From Clostridia bacterium (GTDB taxonomy: Bacteria; Bacillota; Clostridia; Oscillospirales; CAG-272): 8,534 nt of DNA. Shown piece by piece: positions 5,657 through 8,534 of this stretch (positions are counted from its first letter, which is position 1; the number at the start of each line of letters is the position of its first letter). The notes under the pieces are model-generated. The model saw only the letters and a list, made by a program, of their open reading frames with translations, was not told the origin of the DNA and ran no database searches. The stretch lies in contig JAFOGE010000060.1 of assembly GCA_017386965.1 (NCBI GenBank), positions 1-8,534 on the forward strand, in the 5' to 3' direction. Position numbers and translations under genes: made by a program.

Positions 5657-7201
5657 TCCCCTCCGAAAGAGTGAGCCGAGCCAGCAAAGGTCCTCCCGTT
5701 CCAGTCCTCCCAGAAGGATCAGAAGCAGAAGGTAGCACAGGAGCGTCAATAGACAGTGCAGGGTAATGGTGAGGGCAGGGAGCGGAGTGAGGATCGGAAG
5801 AAGGGTGAATAGAAGCTTTGCCGCACAGGTTGCGCCCACGATCGCGAAAAGGGGCTTGTAGATCCATTTCCATGGGCGCACCTGCGTTTTGCGGATGATC
5901 AGAAGGTGTGTTACACTCATGACGGTGTTGAAACTTTCGGAAATGTAGATGGTAACAAGATAGCCGAGAATTCCCAGACGGGGGATGAGCAGGCTGACGA
6001 GGATCACCGATATCAGAGCATCCGCGATATTGATCTTCATGCAATAGACCTGCTCGCCCAGCCCCTTGAGCATCGCGTCGGTGGCGGTATCGACGTACAT
6101 GATGGGAATGAGAGGTGCGAGGATGCGCAGATAATGCGCCGTATCCGTTCCCGGATAGAGTGCCTCCCCGATCTCTTGGGAGAAGCAGATCAGAATTCCG
6201 GCAACCCCGATGGAAAAGAGCAGAGCGAGTGACCAGACCCGTTCGATCATATAGGAGATGCGCCGCTCCCTCTTTTCCACAGTGCTTTCGGCCATCTCGG
6301 GGATCAGAAGTCCCGAAAAGGAGGAGATGAGGGCTGCCGGATAGAGGATGACGGGGAGCGCCATGCTCTGAATGCTTCCGTAGGATGCCAGGGCCTCCTT
6401 GTGCGAGTGTCCGCTGTTGCGAAGTCCCTCGGGAATCAGAATATGCTCCAGCGTCAGCAGAGCGGAGCGGACGTAGGCGGTCAGAGCGATCGGGATCGTA
6501 ATGCGGCGCAGCTTTCTCCCTTCCTCCCCGGCGATCCCCTTGCGCGATGCCGGGAAATGGCGGTGCCGATCGGGAAGATAGAGCAGCAGATGCAGGAGGA
6601 AGGAAAGTCCCTCTGCGACTGCCCCTCCGAGGACAAGCGCGCAACAGGCGGCCTCCACGTCGGTCGGCGCGAGGAAAAAGAGCAGGAGCATGGTGATGCT
6701 GATCTTGCAGAGCTGCTCCCCAACCTGCACGGCGGCACTTTTATAGGACCGCCGCACAGCGGTAAAATAGCCGTTCCAAACCGAGGCGAGAGAGATCAGC
6801 GGGAGGGTGACGGAAAACAGCCGCAGGGAGCGGACGGTCCGTATGTCCTTGAGCCAGATCCTTCCGATAGGCTCTGCAAAGGAGAAGAGAAGCAGGGCGG
6901 AAAGAAGACCGAAGGCCAAAGCATATCCTGCGCTTTTTCGCAGAGCGGGAGTAACGCGATCCTCCTCGCCGCGCCCAATGTTTTCCACGACCACGCGAGT
7001 CACCCCAAGCTGGATGCCTGAGGTGGCCAGCGTCAGGGCAAAGCCGTAGATCCCTCCCATCAACGCATACAGACCCATGGCCTCTGCGCCGATGCGGTTG
7101 GACAGAAGAACTTGAAACCAAACTCCGACCGTTCGCATGAACAGGGATGCCGCGCTCAAAAGAAGTGCGTTCCAAAAGAGCCTCTTTGCCTGTCGTTTCA
7201 T
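5651..7201 (-). CDS. spoVB: SpoVB-like polysaccharide/lipid II flippase (MOP superfamily)
   Basis: This 516-residue polytopic membrane protein has the size and roughly 14 hydrophobic segments of the SpoVB/MurJ-type oligosaccharide exporters. SpoVB is needed for spore cortex formation and is thought to move lipid-linked peptidoglycan precursor across a forespore membrane. Recognisable stretches are MRTVGVWFQVLLSNRIGAEA near the N-terminus (helix 1), ATSGIQLGVTRVV, NGYFTAVRR, and PLIPIMYVDTATDAMLKGLG in the second half, all typical of the family. The ATG at 7199-7201 follows GGAGG (complement of 7208-7212) by six bases. A SigE-type promoter lies about 32 bases upstream of the start codon. Its neighbour is the dpa operon, which supports a sporulation role. 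Clostridia often carry several paralogues, so exact orthology to B. subtilis spoVB is likely but not proven. Confidence 0.87.
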   Translation of the reverse strand: MKRQAKRLFWNALLLSAASLFMRTVGVWFQVLLSNRIGAEAMGLYALMGGIYGFALTLATSGIQLGVTRVVVENIGRGEEDRVTPALRKSAGYALAFGLLSALLLFSFAEPIGRIWLKDIRTVRSLRLFSVTLPLISLASVWNGYFTAVRRSYKSAAVQVGEQLCKISITMLLLFFLAPTDVEAACCALVLGGAVAEGLSFLLHLLLYLPDRHRHFPASRKGIAGEEGRKLRRITIPIALTAYVRSALLTLEHILIPEGLRNSGHSHKEALASYGSIQSMALPVILYPAALISSFSGLLIPEMAESTVEKRERRISYMIERVWSLALLFSIGVAGILICFSQEIGEALYPGTDTAHYLRILAPLIPIMYVDTATDAMLKGLGEQVYCMKINIADALISVILVSLLIPRLGILGYLVTIYISESFNTVMSVTHLLIIRKTQVRPWKWIYKPLFAIVGATCAAKLLFTLLPILTPLPALTITLHCLLTLLCYLLLLILLGGLEREDLCWLGSLFRRGS

Positions 7202-7232
7202 CGTTTTCCTCCCTTTTCAGATGGATCTTTCT

Positions 7233-7259
7233 ATCTTATGAGAGAGGGAATCAAAATAT
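7233..7259 (-). promoter_or_regulatory. SigE-type promoter of spoVB
   Basis: On the minus strand ATATT (complement of 7255-7259), 14 bases, then CATAAGAT (complement of 7233-7240) fit the mother-cell SigE pattern (KMATATT, 14-15 bases, CATACAnT), with mismatches at the two bases before ATATT or within CACA. In B. subtilis spoVB is SigE-dependent. No good sigma-A pair faces this way in the gap. Confidence 0.6.
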
Positions 7260-7278
7260 CTGTTCTTTTTCTCTTTTT

Positions 7279-7336
7279 GAAAAAAACACAAAAATATAAA
7301 AAAGGTATTGACAAAGAATCCAATATGGTATATGAT
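7279..7336 (+). promoter_or_regulatory. Sigma-A promoter of rubredoxin with A-tract UP region
   Basis: TTGACA (7308-7313), 17 bases, TATGAT (7331-7336) differ from consensus at one position. Directly upstream, 7280-7303 is almost pure A/T with repeated A-runs, as in UP elements bound by the RNA polymerase alpha subunit. Transcription would start near 7343, leaving a leader of about 36 bases. Confidence 0.83.
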
Positions 7337-7378
7337 GATACTGCTTCTAAATCCTACTTTTGAAAAAGGAGATCTTTT

Positions 7379-7567
7379 ATGGTTGTTCATGTTTGTGAGC
7401 TTTGTGGCTACGAGTACGATCCCCGTACGGGAGATCCCGAGAACGGCGTTGCGGAAAATACCGATTTTGAAGACGTTCCCGCCGATTGGCTGTGTCCCCT
7501 CTGCGGTGCATCCAAGGATGATTTTGTGGAGGAAACGCGGGAGGATGAGGAGCCGGAGCTTCTCTGA
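7379..7567 (+). CDS. Rubredoxin
   Basis: This 62-residue iron protein has the two rubredoxin knuckles C6-x-x-C9-G and C39-P-L-C42-G, which bind a single Fe with four cysteine sulfurs. Between them are the conserved GYEYDP, GDPENGV and FEDVPADWLCPLCG stretches. Rubredoxins pass single electrons in the cytoplasm, in anaerobes often to peroxide- or oxygen-reducing enzymes. AAGGAG (7366-7371) lies seven bases before the ATG. The last ten or so residues form an acidic tail (ETREDEEPELL) beyond the usual 52-54 residue length. It is a single-gene unit with its own strong promoter and terminator, so its partner enzyme cannot be read from context. Confidence 0.96.
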   Translation: MVVHVCELCGYEYDPRTGDPENGVAENTDFEDVPADWLCPLCGASKDDFVEETREDEEPELL

Positions 7568-7624
7568 GGCGTGTGCGTGGCTTTCTGTTCTTTCTTACAA
7601 CCTTTAGAATGATCGAAAAAAGTT

Positions 7625-7660
7625 GGAGTGTCCGAACTGCCGGACACTCCCTTTTTCTTT
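7625..7660 (+). terminator. Terminator of rubredoxin
   Basis: GGAGTGTCCG (7625-7634) pairs perfectly with CGGACACTCC (7641-7650) around a six-base loop, then CTTTTTCTTT. An A-run at 7616-7621 gives a U-tract on the other strand too. It lies 57 bases past the stop codon. Confidence 0.92.
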
Positions 7661-7668
7661 CCTCTGCG

Positions 7669-7697
7669 TTGACTTTTTGCAGAGAATGTGATAGAAT
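7669..7697 (+). promoter_or_regulatory. Sigma-A promoter of polA, extended -10
   Basis: TTGACT (7669-7674), 17 bases, TAGAAT (7692-7697), with TGA (7689-7691) forming an extended -10. Each box has one mismatch. The predicted start is near 7704, giving a leader of about 48 bases that contains an inverted repeat and a short ORF. Confidence 0.75.
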
Positions 7698-7713
7698 AAT
7701 AGCAGAGTAAGAA

Positions 7714-7729
7714 GATGGGAGATCCCATC
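7714..7729 (+). repeat. Inverted repeat in the polA leader
   Basis: GATGGGA (7714-7720) and TCCCATC (7723-7729) are perfect inverted arms around GA. In RNA this gives GATGGG/CCCATC with an AGAT tetraloop. It ends two bases before the A/G-rich Shine-Dalgarno site, inside the leader, and there is no T-run, so it is not a terminator. It may be an operator or an mRNA structure. Confidence 0.7.
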
Positions 7730-7737
7730 GGAAAAGG

Positions 7738-7755
7738 ATGGAATATATGCCATGA
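7738..7755 (+). other. Possible leader mini-ORF overlapping the polA start
   Basis: ATG at 7738 opens a five-codon frame (Met-Glu-Tyr-Met-Pro) whose TGA at 7753-7755 overlaps the polA ATG as ATGA. The only Shine-Dalgarno-like site, AAAAGG (7732-7737), is 14 bases from the polA ATG but 9 bases from the internal ATG at 7747 (Met-Pro-stop). Coupled re-initiation is possible; chance is also plausible in so short a frame. Confidence 0.3.
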
Positions 7756-8534
7756 AAAAGAAAATGCTTGCCGTGGACGGCAACAGCATCCTCAATCGCG
7801 CATTTTACGGAATCCGTCCCTTGACGACCAAGGACGGGTTTCATACCAACGCGCTTTACGGCATGGTTACCATGATCACGCGGCAGGCCGAAGCACTTTC
7901 TCCCGATTATTGCGCCGTTGCCTTTGATCTCAAGGCACCGACCTTCCGCCACGGAATGTTTGACGCCTACAAGGCCGGAAGACGTCCTATGCCGGAGGAG
8001 CTTGCCATGCAGATGCCCGTTGCCAAGGAGCTTTTGCGCGCCATGGGCTATCGGGTTTTGGAGCTGGAGGGCTACGAGGCAGACGACATTCTCGGCACGC
8101 TTTCCCGCATGTGCGAGGAGGCAGATTGCGAGGCCTATCTGCTCACGGGGGACCGTGACGCTTTGCAGCTGATCAGCCGAAACGTACACGTTCTGCTTGC
8201 CACGAACCAGGAAACGGTGGACATGACCGAGGAAGCCTTCCTTGCAAAATACGGTGTATCAGCATCCTGCTTCGTTGACGTCAAGGCTCTGATGGGAGAT
8301 AGCTCGGATAACATACCGGGCGTCCCGGGCATCGGCGAGAAGACGGCCTTGCGCCTGATCGCAGAATACGGAAGTCTGGACGGTGTCTATGAGGCGCTTC
8401 CAACGGCGAAGCATACGCCATCCGTCCGAGCAAAGCTGGAGAGCGGACGGGAAAGCGCGTATCTTTCCCGCGAGCTTGCGCGGATCTGCCGCGAGGCGCC
8501 CCTCGGCATCACGCTCGAGGATACAAAAAACAAC
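7752..8534 (+). CDS. polA: DNA polymerase I, N-terminal 5'-nuclease domain (3' end outside window)
   Basis: The frame starts at ATG 7752 and stays open to the right edge, giving 261 residues. All are part of the FEN-type 5'-3' exonuclease domain that removes RNA primers and flaps during replication and repair. Metal-binding acidic residues are in place: D9 (AVDGN), D59 (VAFDLK), E109/D111/D112 (GYEADDILG), D134/D136 (LLTGDRDALQL) and D183/D186 (MGDSSDNIPG). The helix-hairpin-helix GVPGIGEKTAL (190-200) and the arch region YKAGRRPMPEEL (73-84) are also clear. The polymerase domain would lie beyond the window, so a stand-alone exonuclease of about 290 residues cannot be excluded. The Shine-Dalgarno match is distant from the start; the next in-frame ATG is at 7764. 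Confidence 0.92.
   Translation, partial: MKKKMLAVDGNSILNRAFYGIRPLTTKDGFHTNALYGMVTMITRQAEALSPDYCAVAFDLKAPTFRHGMFDAYKAGRRPMPEELAMQMPVAKELLRAMGYRVLELEGYEADDILGTLSRMCEEADCEAYLLTGDRDALQLISRNVHVLLATNQETVDMTEEAFLAKYGVSASCFVDVKALMGDSSDNIPGVPGIGEKTALRLIAEYGSLDGVYEALPTAKHTPSVRAKLESGRESAYLSRELARICREAPLGITLEDTKNN

Noticed and set aside
5538..6644. Minus-strand open frame of 368 codons within spoVB and dpaB
   Set aside because: It is an out-of-frame shadow of spoVB, rich in Arg, Pro and Ser, with no recognisable domain.
6401..7021. Plus-strand open frame of 206 codons antisense to spoVB
   Set aside because: No Shine-Dalgarno site, highly charged low-complexity translation, and full overlap with a clear membrane protein gene.
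7377..8189. Minus-strand open frame of 270 codons across rubredoxin, its terminator and the polA start
   Set aside because: It runs through a strong terminator and promoter region opposite two certain genes; no motif or ribosome site supports it.

Overview
The window reads as ordinary chromosome of a spore-forming, anaerobic Firmicute (class Clostridia, probably outside Clostridium cluster I). It carries two-gene dipicolinate synthase (dpaA-dpaB), a SpoVB-type sporulation flippase, a rubredoxin, AGGAGG-type ribosome binding sites, and textbook sigma-A promoters (TTGACA-17-TATAAT) in AT-rich gaps between moderately GC-rich genes. The class assignment is inferred from gene content and protein style, not from a marker gene.

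Layout, left to right. Bases 1-411: 3' end of a CofE-like (F420-0:gamma-glutamyl ligase family) gene with highly biased codons, closed by a terminator. 538-1209: PAQR/hemolysin III membrane protein TrhA with its own promoter and terminator. 1350-1580, minus strand: stand-alone acyl carrier protein with a perfect consensus promoter. Between trhA and acpP sits a second perfect promoter with no gene behind it, pointing into the acpP terminator. 1779-4055: ComEC/Rec2-type DNA channel whose C-terminal metallo-beta-lactamase-like domain has lost every recognisable metal-binding motif. 4173-5656: dpaA and dpaB in one operon. 5651-7201, minus strand: SpoVB-like flippase that meets dpaB tail to tail with a 6-base overlap and no terminator. 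7379-7567: rubredoxin. 7752 to the right edge: start of DNA polymerase I (5'-nuclease domain).

How the genes relate. dpaAB makes the dipicolinate of the spore core. SpoVB belongs to the lipid-linked precursor flippases needed for spore cortex, and a good SigE-type promoter lies in front of it, so 4173-7201 forms a small late-sporulation neighbourhood. The other genes are single transcription units with housekeeping promoters and no obvious common pathway.

I see no CRISPR array, insertion sequence, tRNA, rRNA, phage or toxin-antitoxin module, and no convincing new multi-gene system. No gene-free stretch exceeds 300 bases; the largest gaps (1581-1778, 7202-7378, 7568-7751) are filled by promoters, a terminator and leader elements. 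The points most worth a second look are the apparently nuclease-dead ComEC, the orphan promoter at 1260-1288, the dpaB/spoVB tail overlap, and the polA leader with its hairpin and mini-ORF.
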